Origin: Treponema sp.
Lineage (GTDB): Bacteria > Spirochaetota > Spirochaetia > Treponematales > Treponemataceae
Direction of reading: 5' to 3'
DNA: 16,462 bases
Assembly: GCA_023231445.1 (NCBI GenBank)
Contig: JALNVF010000073.1
Span: 1-16,462 of the forward strand
Below are positions 7,043 through 15,449 of this stretch, in pieces; within the stretch, counting starts at the first letter, position 1, and each line of letters begins with the position of its first letter. The position numbers and the translations under genes were made by a program. The notes under the pieces are model-generated. The model was not told the origin of the DNA. It saw nothing but the letters and a program-made list of their open reading frames with translations, and made no database searches.

Positions 7043-9535
7043 CTATTCAGAGTCATCAGATTTTTTAATTTCTGCTGTTCCTTCTACTTCATCATCATCT
7101 TCCGCAACTCGGTCAACACCAACCAGATAATCCGGGCTTTCAATCTTTACAAGTGTTACACCACTTGAACCGGCTCCCTGTTCTTTGATTGTATTAACAG
7201 CAACTCTGAGTGTCTTTCCCTGACTTGTCATACAAAGGACCTCATCGTTTTCCGCAACAGAAAGTGCACCGATAATTTCGCCGCGTTCTTCAGTATTACC
7301 GTAACAGCGCTGACCACCCGTCCCTCTTCCATGCGGTCTGAAGTCATCGACCGTTATACGTTTACCGTATCCTTTCTCAGTAACAAGCATAATACCTTTT
7401 TCTTTCTCTACTCTTACAGCAGCAGAAATTTCATCACCCTCTGCAAGTTTCATACCCTTTGTTCCGCGGCTGGCACGTCCCATAACCCGGACATCTTCCT
7501 CGGAAATACGAAGAGCCTTGCCTCTGCGTGAAATAAGGAATACATCATCCTTTCCCTGTGTAAGAATTGCACAGATAAGCTTGTCGCCCTCATCAAGTTT
7601 TATTGCAATAATTCCCTTTGCCTTTGCATTGGAAAAATCGCTGAGCGCGGTCTTTTTTACAACTCCGTTTGATGTTGCCATAAGTACATATTGTGTCTCA
7701 CTGAATTCTTTAACGGCAACAATTGTTGTAATCTCTTCATCTGCAGAAACAGAAAGCAGACTCTTTATATGAGCACCCCGACTGGTCTTTGATGCTTCCG
7801 GAATTTCATGCGCCTTTATCCAGTATGCTTTCCCCTCATTGGTTATAAACATAATGTTATCATGAGTCGACGCAATAAAAATCTGACTGATATAATCATC
7901 TTCTACAAGGTTCGCACTGAAACTTCCCTTGCCACCCCGCCCCTGACTCTTGTACTGAGATGCAGCGATACGTTTGATGTAACCCAACTTCGATACTAAA
8001 ACTACCATATCTTCCTCTTTTATCATGTCTTCGACGTTAATCTCTTCGACTTCGTCGGAGACAATATCTGTACGGCGGTCATCGCCGTATTTTTCTGCCA
8101 ATTCGTTTGTCTCTGTTTTTATAAGCGCAAGAATCTTTTCGTGATGTTCAAGCAGATCGCGAAGATGTGAAATCAGTACCTCTAGTTCTGCAAGTTCTTT
8201 TTTAAGATCTTCTACTTCCAGATGTGTCAAACGTTTGAGCTGCATATCGACAATAGCCTGTGCCTGAACATCATCAAACTGAAACCGCTGCATAAGGCCG
8301 TTCTTTGCATCTTGCGCATCACGGCTTCCGCGTATAATTCTTATAACCTCATCAATATTGTTGATTGCAACAATAAGTGCCTGTAAAATATGCTCCCGTG
8401 CAAGAGCCTTTGCAAGTTCAAACTTTGTCCGCCGTGTAACAACTTCATCACGGTGTTCGACAAAATACTGTAAAAGCTGTTTGATTGTCAATATCTGAGG
8501 CCGCCCTTTCACAAGAGCCAGATTGATTACCCCGAAATTCGACTGAAGTGCTGTTTTTGAAAATAACTGGTTCAAAACTATTTTCGTAATCGCACCGCGC
8601 TTCAAATCGATAACAATACGCATACCCGTACGATCGGAGCTTTCATCATTTATACCGGTAATACCGTCTATGTCTTTATTGCGTGCAAGTTCACCGATAC
8701 GCTCACAAAGAAGTTTCGTATTTACCTGATACGGGACTTCTGTAAAAATAATAGATTCTTTACCGTTCTTTGATGTTTCTATATTGAAACGGCCGCGTAC
8801 AATTATTTTACCACGCCCCGTTCTATATGCCTCTTTAATTCCACCCCGCCCAAAAATGATTCCCCCTGTAGGGAAATCAGGTCCCCGGATTATTTTACAA
8901 AGATCGTCTATTGAAATTTCAGGATTATCTATATAAGCAGTAACTGCCGCAGCTATTTCACGAAGGTTATGAGGAGGCATATTCGTTGCCATACCGACAG
9001 CGATACCTGAAGAACCGTTTACAAGCAGATACGGAAGTTTCGATGGTAAAACCGTCGGCTCCTTTGTTGTCTCATCAAAGTTCGGAATAAAGTCGACGGT
9101 GTCCTTGTCTATGTCGGCAACCATCTCTTCGGCAAGTTTTGCCATTTTTGCTTCCGTATAACGATATGCAGCAGGCGGGTCTCCAGCGATCGTTCCGAAG
9201 TTTCCCTGAGGTGTTATAACCGGATACCGGAGATAAAAATCCTGTCCAAGATGAACAAGTGCATCATAAACAGAAGCATCTCCGTGAGGATGGTACTTTC
9301 CAAGCACATCGCCAACAATCTTTGCACACTTACGTGTTGATCCATTATTGTGAAGGCTTAATTCATCCATTGTATACAAAATACGGCGGTGTACCGGTTT
9401 AAGTCCGTCACGAACATCAGGCAATGCACGACTCGTAATAACCGACATAGAATAGTCTATATATGCCTGTTTGACTTCCGCATCTATAGGCATGTGGATA
9501 AGTGTTCCACCTTCCGGCGTTTTAATTTCGTCCAT
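7043..9535 (-). CDS. gyrA: DNA gyrase subunit A
   Basis: The DNA-cleaving subunit of gyrase, which with GyrB introduces negative supercoils ahead of forks. The 830-residue product has the family length. It shows RALPDVRDGLKPVHRRILY near 36-54, GKYHPHGD at 79-86, and AAYRYTE with the catalytic tyrosine at 126. A coiled-coil gate lies near 365-480 and a six-blade C-terminal wrapping domain follows. The gyrase-specific GyrA box reads QGRGGKG at 531-537, against the usual Q(R/K)RGG(R/K)G, supporting gyrase over topoisomerase IV. The last 20 residues are acidic, like tails that tune supercoiling in other GyrA proteins. The position equivalent to E. coli Ser83 is Ala87. AAGGA about ten bases upstream supports the start, and a 21-base gap to gyrB indicates an operon. 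Confidence 0.97.
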   Translation of the reverse strand: MDEIKTPEGGTLIHMPIDAEVKQAYIDYSMSVITSRALPDVRDGLKPVHRRILYTMDELSLHNNGSTRKCAKIVGDVLGKYHPHGDASVYDALVHLGQDFYLRYPVITPQGNFGTIAGDPPAAYRYTEAKMAKLAEEMVADIDKDTVDFIPNFDETTKEPTVLPSKLPYLLVNGSSGIAVGMATNMPPHNLREIAAAVTAYIDNPEISIDDLCKIIRGPDFPTGGIIFGRGGIKEAYRTGRGKIIVRGRFNIETSKNGKESIIFTEVPYQVNTKLLCERIGELARNKDIDGITGINDESSDRTGMRIVIDLKRGAITKIVLNQLFSKTALQSNFGVINLALVKGRPQILTIKQLLQYFVEHRDEVVTRRTKFELAKALAREHILQALIVAINNIDEVIRIIRGSRDAQDAKNGLMQRFQFDDVQAQAIVDMQLKRLTHLEVEDLKKELAELEVLISHLRDLLEHHEKILALIKTETNELAEKYGDDRRTDIVSDEVEEINVEDMIKEEDMVVLVSKLGYIKRIAASQYKSQGRGGKGSFSANLVEDDYISQIFIASTHDNIMFITNEGKAYWIKAHEIPEASKTSRGAHIKSLLSVSADEEITTIVAVKEFSETQYVLMATSNGVVKKTALSDFSNAKAKGIIAIKLDEGDKLICAILTQGKDDVFLISRRGKALRISEEDVRVMGRASRGTKGMKLAEGDEISAAVRVEKEKGIMLVTEKGYGKRITVDDFRPHGRGTGGQRCYGNTEERGEIIGALSVAENDEVLCMTSQGKTLRVAVNTIKEQGAGSSGVTLVKIESPDYLVGVDRVAEDDDEVEGTAEIKKSDDSE

Positions 9536-9556
9536 GATTTTGATCCTTATTGTTGA

Positions 9557-11479
9557 TTAAACATCGAGATTAGCGTAAACAGCGTTCTCTTCAATGAACT
9601 TACGTCGGGGCTCAACCTCTTCTCCCATACATACAGAGAACATTTTATCGGCCGCGACAGCGTCAGGAATAGTAACCTGTTTCATCTTACGGCGGGAAGG
9701 ATCCATTGTCGTTTCCCAAAGCTGTGTTCCATCCATTTCACCAAGACCCTTATACCTCTGGACAGAAGCTTTTTCAGCATTTGAGCCCAGTTCCTTCAGA
9801 ACTTTGGCCTTTTCATCGTCATCATACACATACCACTCTTTTCGGTTCCAGCTGACCTTGTACAAAGGAGGCATAGCAAGATAAACATATCCGTCCTCGA
9901 TAATCTGGGGCATATAACGAAAGAAAAAAGTAAGCAGAAGCGTGCGGATGTGAGAACCATCGACATCGGCATCGGCCATAATAATAATTTTATGATACCT
10001 TAACTTCGTTATGTTAAAATCTTTGCCGATTCCTGCTCCCAGCGTCGCTATAACAGGTTCAAGTTTATCATTATTGATAACTTTATCTATGCGGGTCTTT
10101 TCAACATTAAGCATCTTACCCCACAAAGGAAGAATTGCCTGATGTTTACTGTCACGGCCCTTTTTCGCGGAACCACCTGCAGAATCTCCCTCTACTATAT
10201 AGACCTCGCATGCGGAAGGTTCTTTAGAAGAACAATCAGATAGCTTACCTGGTAAACCAAAGCTGTCAAGACCGCTTTTCCGCCGTGTCGCCTCTTTTGC
10301 CCTACGTGCGGCTATACGTGCACTCGCCTCTCCTACAGACTTTCCCAGAATATGTTCAAGATCCTGCGGATGCTGCTCAAAGAATAACGTAAGTTTTTCT
10401 TTTATAAGCGAATCAACTATAGTACGAACTTCGCTGTTTCCGAGCTTTGTTTTTGTCTGACCTTCAAACTGCGGCTCCGGAACTTTCAAAGAAAGAACTG
10501 CCGTAAGTCCGGCACGGACATCATCTCCGGTAAGTTTTTCGTCCTTGTCCATCTTTTTAGAAAGTTTCTGATTTGACTCAAGAAATTTGTTCAACACGAA
10601 CGTAAGTGCATTTTTAAATCCGTCAAGATGTGTTCCGCCTTCGACGGTATTTATATCATTTACATATGAAAAAATGTTTTCCGTGTAGCCGTCGTTGTAC
10701 TGCATGGCAAGTTCGGTAAGTACACCGCTTCCCTCTCCCTCAACGTACACAGGTTCTGCAGGTATGACATTTTTACCTTCATTAAGATATGAAACAAAAT
10801 GTTTTATACCTCCCTCAAATTTAAACGTTACTTCTTTGGGATTTTCAAGGCGCTCGTCACGGAATACTATCGTTATTCCGCTGTTAAGGAAGGCAAGCTC
10901 CCGGAGTCGTTTAGACAGTACATCAAAATCATATGTCGTAGTCTCGGTAAATATAGACTTATCTGCTTTCCAGCGTATCGTTGTTCCATGTCTTTCAGAC
11001 GTACCTGTTTCTTCTACTTTTGTCTTAGGTATACCGGTCTCATAACGCTGGAAATAACGTTTTCCATCCTGTTCGACAGTTGCCTCCATCCACACGGAAA
11101 GTGCGTTTACACAACTGACACCTACCCCGTGGAGACCACCGGAAACCTTATATGCACCTTTATCAAATTTACCACCGGCATGAAGACGGGTAAGAACAAG
11201 TTCCAGAGCACTTATATGCTCTGTTGGATGCATGCCTACAGGAATACCCCGTCCGTTATCTTCTACGCGGCAAATATCATCTTTTTCGAGTGCAACACAA
11301 ATGTTGTTGCAGAAACCTGCCATTGCTTCATCTATACTGTTATCAACTACTTCATATACCAGATGATGAAGACCCTGCGGTCCCGTCGAGCCTATATACA
11401 TACCAGGCCGCTTACGTACAGCCTCCAGTCCTTTTAATACCTGAATACTGCTTGCGGAATAATTTTCAGAAGGGTTCAT
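9557..11479 (-). CDS. gyrB: DNA gyrase subunit B
   Basis: The ATPase subunit of gyrase, partner of the GyrA encoded just downstream. The 640-residue product has a GHKL ATPase domain with EVVDNSIDEA (catalytic Glu 43), EDNGRGIP (73-80), the GGLHGVG ATP lid (114-120) and the QTK loop (341-343). The TOPRIM domain has EGDSAGGSAKKGRD (Glu 430) and the metal-binding Asp triad in MADADVDGSH (503, 505, 507). The C-terminal tail ends after QRYKGLGEMDGTQLWETTMDP. The length lacks the roughly 165-residue insert of E. coli GyrB, as is usual outside the proteobacteria. The stretch normally read as PL(K/R)GK is PLWGK, with Trp at 453. AAGGAAA (11484-11490) lies four bases before the ATG. gyrB is first in the gyrBA operon and divergent from dnaA. 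Confidence 0.97.
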   Translation of the reverse strand: MNPSENYSASSIQVLKGLEAVRKRPGMYIGSTGPQGLHHLVYEVVDNSIDEAMAGFCNNICVALEKDDICRVEDNGRGIPVGMHPTEHISALELVLTRLHAGGKFDKGAYKVSGGLHGVGVSCVNALSVWMEATVEQDGKRYFQRYETGIPKTKVEETGTSERHGTTIRWKADKSIFTETTTYDFDVLSKRLRELAFLNSGITIVFRDERLENPKEVTFKFEGGIKHFVSYLNEGKNVIPAEPVYVEGEGSGVLTELAMQYNDGYTENIFSYVNDINTVEGGTHLDGFKNALTFVLNKFLESNQKLSKKMDKDEKLTGDDVRAGLTAVLSLKVPEPQFEGQTKTKLGNSEVRTIVDSLIKEKLTLFFEQHPQDLEHILGKSVGEASARIAARRAKEATRRKSGLDSFGLPGKLSDCSSKEPSACEVYIVEGDSAGGSAKKGRDSKHQAILPLWGKMLNVEKTRIDKVINNDKLEPVIATLGAGIGKDFNITKLRYHKIIIMADADVDGSHIRTLLLTFFFRYMPQIIEDGYVYLAMPPLYKVSWNRKEWYVYDDDEKAKVLKELGSNAEKASVQRYKGLGEMDGTQLWETTMDPSRRKMKQVTIPDAVAADKMFSVCMGEEVEPRRKFIEENAVYANLDV

Positions 11480-11571
11480 GCTGTTTCCTTGATTTTTTAA
11501 CCATAAATAGAACGAATTATTATTTTTAAGTATACCTGTCTTGAAGAAAAAAGTAAAGGCGGTTTATAATT
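11480..11571. promoter_or_regulatory. Divergent gyrB/dnaA promoter region
   Basis: The 92 bases between the divergent starts must drive both gyrBA and dnaA. For gyrB (minus) a candidate promoter is TTTACT (11552-11557), 17 bases, TATACT (11529-11534). For dnaA (plus) a candidate is TTGAAG (11541-11546), 18 bases, TATAAT (11565-11570). The latter ends one base before the dnaA ATG, so it would start RNA at or inside the first codons. The two promoters overlap, which suggests coupled control. I see no clear DnaA box here. Positions are motif matches only. Confidence 0.45.
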
Positions 11572-12990
11572 ATGGATATGTCAAACAATAATTATCGTGA
11601 AGTCTGGCAGTATGCCTTAGATCAAATACACGAACAGTACAAAAAGGAAGGCTCTCAGCAGGAAACAGAATTTAAACTCTGGTTTAACATGCAATATATT
11701 GAAGACACGGATAATACCATTACTGTATCGGTTCCGTCTGAATTTCTGTGGCTGCAGATGCAGAAAAAGGGAAATGTAGGTAAAGTAATCAAAAAAATAG
11801 AAGAACTTACCGGACAGAAGAACATTGAAATCAATCATACAGTAAGTGACTCTACTATAGCAGTTCCCGATGAAAAAGAAATAAATACTCCTCAGAAAAT
11901 AAAAAAAACAGAAGATCCCCCAAAAAAAACAAATGAAGAAAAACCTGCAAGAAAACATCCTCAGCTCCGTGAAGATTTTACATTTGATACATTTGTTTCC
12001 GGAGACAACAATAATTTTGCCTATAATGCATCCATAGCTGTTTCAAAAGAACCCGGAAAAAAATTCAATCCTATTCTTCTTTATGGGGGTGTCGGACTCG
12101 GAAAAACTCATTTGATGCAGGCAATAGGAAACTATATATTTAAAGAACACGACGATAAATTTAAAATCTGCTATACATCGGCAGAAGCTTTTACTAATGA
12201 ATTCACTTCTTCACTTGCCTCAAAAACGACAGAAAAATTCAAATCAAAATACCGTGGACTTGATGTACTTCTTCTTGATGATATACACTTTCTTCAGAAC
12301 AAACCTGCTCTGCAGGAAGAACTTTTCTATACTTTTAATGAGCTGCGTGACCACAATTCTCAAATGGTTTTTACCTGTGATCGTCCTATAACAGAACTCA
12401 AAGGGTTTGCCGACCGTATCCAAAGCCGTATATCAAACGGATTGTGCGTCGATCTGCAGCCTCCTAATTACGAAACACGCCGGGCTATTCTTCTTAAGAA
12501 ACTGGAAATACTCGGTAAAAAAATTCCCGACGACGTCATAGACTATATCGCAAAAAACGTAGAAACAAATGTCCGTGACCTTGAATCGGCATTAACAAAA
12601 ATGATCGGATACGCAGAACTCATCCAAAAGTCACTTACCATAGAAATTGCACAACAACAACTTCGCGATATATTCAGTAACCCGTCGGCCGGTAATATAA
12701 CGATTGACACAATACAAAAAGTCGTTGCCGATGAATATCAGATTTCCGTTTCTGATATAAAGAACAAAAAACGGGATCAAAAATTTGTTACACCACGTCA
12801 GATTGCATTATATATAGCCCGGGAACTTACAGAATATTCCTTTACGGAACTCGGTAACGAATTCGGCGGTAGAGATCATTCTACTGCAATGCATTCATAT
12901 GAAAAAATATGTTCCCAGATGAAAATAGATTCTACACTCAACGCACGCGTGCAGCTTCTGATGAAGGAGATAAAAGACTACAAAAAATAA
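11572..12990 (+). CDS. dnaA: Chromosomal replication initiator protein DnaA
   Basis: AAA+ initiator that binds DnaA boxes, melts the origin and starts helicase loading. The 472-residue product shows all four domains. Domain I (about 1-90) has the FKLWFN and VPSEFLWLQM elements. Domain II is a Lys/Pro-rich linker (about 90-133). The AAA+ core has Walker A GGVGLGKT (172-179), Walker B LLLDDIHF (233-240), the arginine-finger region near FADRIQSRI (279-287) and sensor 2 NVRDLESAL (333-341). The C-terminal DNA-binding domain carries the signature GGRDHSTAMHSYEKI (432-446). Two ATGs are in frame six bases apart. The first has AAAGGCGG at 11555-11562 nine bases upstream. The second (11578) would suit a leaderless transcript. 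The candidate oriC follows directly. Confidence 0.97.
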   Translation: MDMSNNNYREVWQYALDQIHEQYKKEGSQQETEFKLWFNMQYIEDTDNTITVSVPSEFLWLQMQKKGNVGKVIKKIEELTGQKNIEINHTVSDSTIAVPDEKEINTPQKIKKTEDPPKKTNEEKPARKHPQLREDFTFDTFVSGDNNNFAYNASIAVSKEPGKKFNPILLYGGVGLGKTHLMQAIGNYIFKEHDDKFKICYTSAEAFTNEFTSSLASKTTEKFKSKYRGLDVLLLDDIHFLQNKPALQEELFYTFNELRDHNSQMVFTCDRPITELKGFADRIQSRISNGLCVDLQPPNYETRRAILLKKLEILGKKIPDDVIDYIAKNVETNVRDLESALTKMIGYAELIQKSLTIEIAQQQLRDIFSNPSAGNITIDTIQKVVADEYQISVSDIKNKKRDQKFVTPRQIALYIARELTEYSFTELGNEFGGRDHSTAMHSYEKICSQMKIDSTLNARVQLLMKEIKDYKK

Positions 12991-13245
12991 AGACAAAACT
13001 GTGTATAATATGATACAATATTGTGTATAAGTAGTGTATAAATAGAAAAACAGTGGATAAGTGCATAACTTGTGAATTACACATACTAAGTTATATACTA
13101 TGCAATTCTTTTATATATATACAAATATATCAGATATCCACAATATGCCTGACCTTATTATTACTATTACTAAATTCTATATAAATTTAGTATACTTTAA
13201 CGATGTGAACAACTCACAAGGGAAGCTGAGTTCAAGGAGATAAAA
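12991..13245. other. oriC: Probable chromosomal origin oriC (dnaA-dnaN intergenic region)
   Basis: A 255-base AT-rich gap between dnaA and dnaN. DnaA-box-like sites, each one or two mismatches from TGTGGATAA or TTATCCACA, are TGTGTATAA (13000-13008), TGTGTATAA (13022-13030), AGTGTATAA (13033-13041), AGTGGATAA (13052-13060), TGTGAATTA (13071-13079, weak) and ATATCCACA (13134-13142). The leftward boxes cluster at the dnaA end and the single opposite box stands next to a DnaA-trio element. An AT-only-like stretch lies at 13109-13130. Box cluster, unwinding element and dnaA-dnaN location together match a classical bacterial oriC. The function itself is inferred. Confidence 0.82.
13155..13172 (-). 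promoter_or_regulatory. DnaA-trio element (probable origin unwinding site)
   Basis: Six consecutive triplets, TTA TTA TTA CTA TTA CTA on the plus strand, read as 3'-AAT/GAT repeats on the other strand. This is the DnaA-trio described in Bacillus subtilis, where DnaA polymerises on single-stranded DNA. A DnaA box (ATATCCACA, 13134-13142) lies 12 bases upstream in the required orientation, with a more GC-rich link (TGCCTGACC) between, as in the basal unwinding system. Confidence 0.78.
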
Positions 13246-14349
13246 ATGAAGTTTTCATTTGACAGAGATGCAATGATCAAAGAAATCGCCATTGCACAGG
13301 AAATTATTACAAACAAGAGTCCTATTTCGATTCTTTCAAACATTCTGCTTAGTGCTGAAAATAATACACTTACTATCAAAGCATCAGATTCTTCCGTCAA
13401 CTTCACGACAAGAATTCCTGTTGATGTAAAAGAAGAAGGTACAACAACAGTCTTCTGTGATAAGTTCATGAGTATTCTTTCTTCATCTCCTTCAGGAGAA
13501 ATCGAATTTAATCAGGAAGATGTAAAAGTAACAATCAGACCTATAGCAAAAAAAATTAAATTCCAGCTCAAAAGTATAGCAAGCGATAAATTTCCCCCAG
13601 TTAATAATGCAGACAAAGTTCCATTTTTCGAGGTATCAGCAAAAGATATTAAAGAAATGATATCTCAGTCCATTTTTTCGGTTTCAGAGGATGCAAACCG
13701 TTATTTTATGACAGGTGTATACTTCACTAAAAAAGAAGATAACCTTGTTATGGTTGCCACTGACGGCAGACGTCTTTCATATGCAGACAAAGCTATAGCT
13801 CAGGAAATTCCTGATTTTCCTGCAGCTATCATTCCTATAAAGATTTTAAGCTGTATTCTTAAGAATGCACCGGATGAAGGAAACGTTTCTATTGCGGTCG
13901 TAGATAAACTTATTTTTGTACGTTTTGGAAATTACGAATTTTCCTCTCTCCTTCTCGACGGACAATTTCCTAATTACCAGAAAGTAATTCCTGATAATCA
14001 GACAAATTCGTTCCAGGTAAATAAGGCAGATCTTGACTCTGCTTTGAAACGCACTACTATCATGATTGATAAAAAGGTAAGCAGACTTCTTTTCAAAGTT
14101 GCTCCGGGAACATTAACTCTTATTTCACCTGAAACCGAAATTGGAACTGCTGCTGAAGAAATTCCATGTAAATATGACGGCACAGAAGTAACTATAGCGC
14201 TAAATTATTTGTACGTAACGGAACCTATAAAAGTAATCAATTCGGAAGATATAGTATTTGAATTTACAGAAGCTATGAAGGCTGTTACCATGCGTCCGGA
14301 ACCGGCAGCAGATTACTTCCATATCATTATGCCTATGAATATTAACTGA
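13246..14349 (+). CDS. dnaN: DNA polymerase III sliding clamp (beta subunit)
   Basis: Ring-shaped dimer that tethers DNA polymerase III and repair factors to DNA. The 367-residue product is the usual length and shows the three repeated clamp folds. Recognisable stretches are MKFSFDRDAM at the N terminus, ISILSNILLSAENNTLTIKASD (domain 1), FFEVSAKDIKEMI and VATDGRRLSYADK (domain 2), LLDGQFPNYQKVIP, and the C terminus MRPEPAADYFHIIMPMNI, which matches the family's hydrophobic MPM(R/N)-type end. AAGGAG at 13234-13239 stands six bases before the ATG. A TATACT at 13191-13196 is a possible -10 for a dnaN promoter inside the origin region, without a convincing -35. The stop overlaps the start of recF by one base (TGATG), implying translational coupling. 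Confidence 0.97.
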   Translation: MKFSFDRDAMIKEIAIAQEIITNKSPISILSNILLSAENNTLTIKASDSSVNFTTRIPVDVKEEGTTTVFCDKFMSILSSSPSGEIEFNQEDVKVTIRPIAKKIKFQLKSIASDKFPPVNNADKVPFFEVSAKDIKEMISQSIFSVSEDANRYFMTGVYFTKKEDNLVMVATDGRRLSYADKAIAQEIPDFPAAIIPIKILSCILKNAPDEGNVSIAVVDKLIFVRFGNYEFSSLLLDGQFPNYQKVIPDNQTNSFQVNKADLDSALKRTTIMIDKKVSRLLFKVAPGTLTLISPETEIGTAAEEIPCKYDGTEVTIALNYLYVTEPIKVINSEDIVFEFTEAMKAVTMRPEPAADYFHIIMPMNIN

Positions 14350-15449
14350 TGCCTTTTTTATCTCTTTCGTTGAATAATTTCCGCAACTTGAAGAACGACA
14401 AAATAGATCTTTCATTACGGGAGATCTATTTTGTAGGTGAAAACGGACAGGGAAAGAGTAATATTCTTGAATCTTTATATTATTCTGCATATGGTACATC
14501 TTTTCGTACACACATAGATGCACAACTTATAAAACTTGGTACAAAAAATTTTAGTATCAGTTCGTTGTATCAGCAGGAAAGCGGAAGTGTACAGAAAATA
14601 GATATTTTTTACGAGAATGGTATAAAACGTATTGAAAAAAATGAAAAACGTATACAGGATCGTAAGGAACTTATAAATACGATACCTTGTGTATTATTTT
14701 GTCATGACGATATGCAGTTTGCGACAGGTGAGCCCGAATGCCGCCGCTTTTTTCTTGACCAGTCTTTAACGATGTTTGATCCGATGTACATCGATGATAT
14801 GCGTAATTATAAAAAAATACTGAAAAACAGAAATCAACTTTTAAAAGACAGATCATATGAAATGCTTGATATTTACGATGTACAACTGGCAAAAAACGGA
14901 CTTGAGATACAGAAAAAAAGAAAAAATGCGGTTTTCCAGTTTAATCAGATATTCGGGAAACTGTATGAAGATATTTCCGGTATAAGTGGAGTAACTATTT
15001 TTTATGCACCTTCATGGAAGGAACTGCCGGATACTATAGGAACTCGTTTTCCTTCTTCCGAAGAAATTGTAGCATTACTTGCAGAACACCATGATCAGGA
15101 CAAAATTATGGAAACGACATTGTCAGGACCCCACCGGGACCGTATAATATTCATGTATCAGGGACGGCAGTTTATTCCTGTGTCTTCTACCGGGCAGCAG
15201 AGACTTGTTGCGCTACTTCTTCGTGTTGCTCAGGCAGTATATTATTCTCGTATTACAGGCATGAAACCTGTATTTCTTATGGACGATGTTATGCTGGAGC
15301 TTGATCCGGATAAACGTCAGAAAATGACAGCTATGCTTCCGGATTATGATCAGCTTTTCTGTACATTTTTGCCGGGAGAGCCGTACGAACGGTATAAACA
15401 CAGTACAACGCGCATATATCACATAAAAAATGGAGAATGGCATGATTGA
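14349..15449 (+). CDS. recF: DNA replication and repair protein RecF
   Basis: SMC-like ATPase that with RecO and RecR loads RecA at single-strand gaps behind stalled forks. The 366-residue product shows the N-terminal LSLNNFRNL, Walker A GENGQGKSN (30-38), NIPCVLF-type region near residue 115 with HDDMQFATGEPECRRFFLD, the ABC signature STGQQR (280-285) and Walker B VFLMDDVMLELD (Asp 312 and 313). All ATPase motifs are intact and the length is normal. Its ATG shares an A with the dnaN stop codon, so its expression is coupled to the clamp gene. Its 3' end overlaps the next gene by eight bases. Confidence 0.95.
   Translation: MPFLSLSLNNFRNLKNDKIDLSLREIYFVGENGQGKSNILESLYYSAYGTSFRTHIDAQLIKLGTKNFSISSLYQQESGSVQKIDIFYENGIKRIEKNEKRIQDRKELINTIPCVLFCHDDMQFATGEPECRRFFLDQSLTMFDPMYIDDMRNYKKILKNRNQLLKDRSYEMLDIYDVQLAKNGLEIQKKRKNAVFQFNQIFGKLYEDISGISGVTIFYAPSWKELPDTIGTRFPSSEEIVALLAEHHDQDKIMETTLSGPHRDRIIFMYQGRQFIPVSSTGQQRLVALLLRVAQAVYYSRITGMKPVFLMDDVMLELDPDKRQKMTAMLPDYDQLFCTFLPGEPYERYKHSTTRIYHIKNGEWHD

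Noticed and set aside
10799..11437. A 212-codon open frame on the plus strand
   Set aside because: It lies wholly antisense to gyrB, whose motifs are intact, has no ribosome site and shows no recognisable domain.
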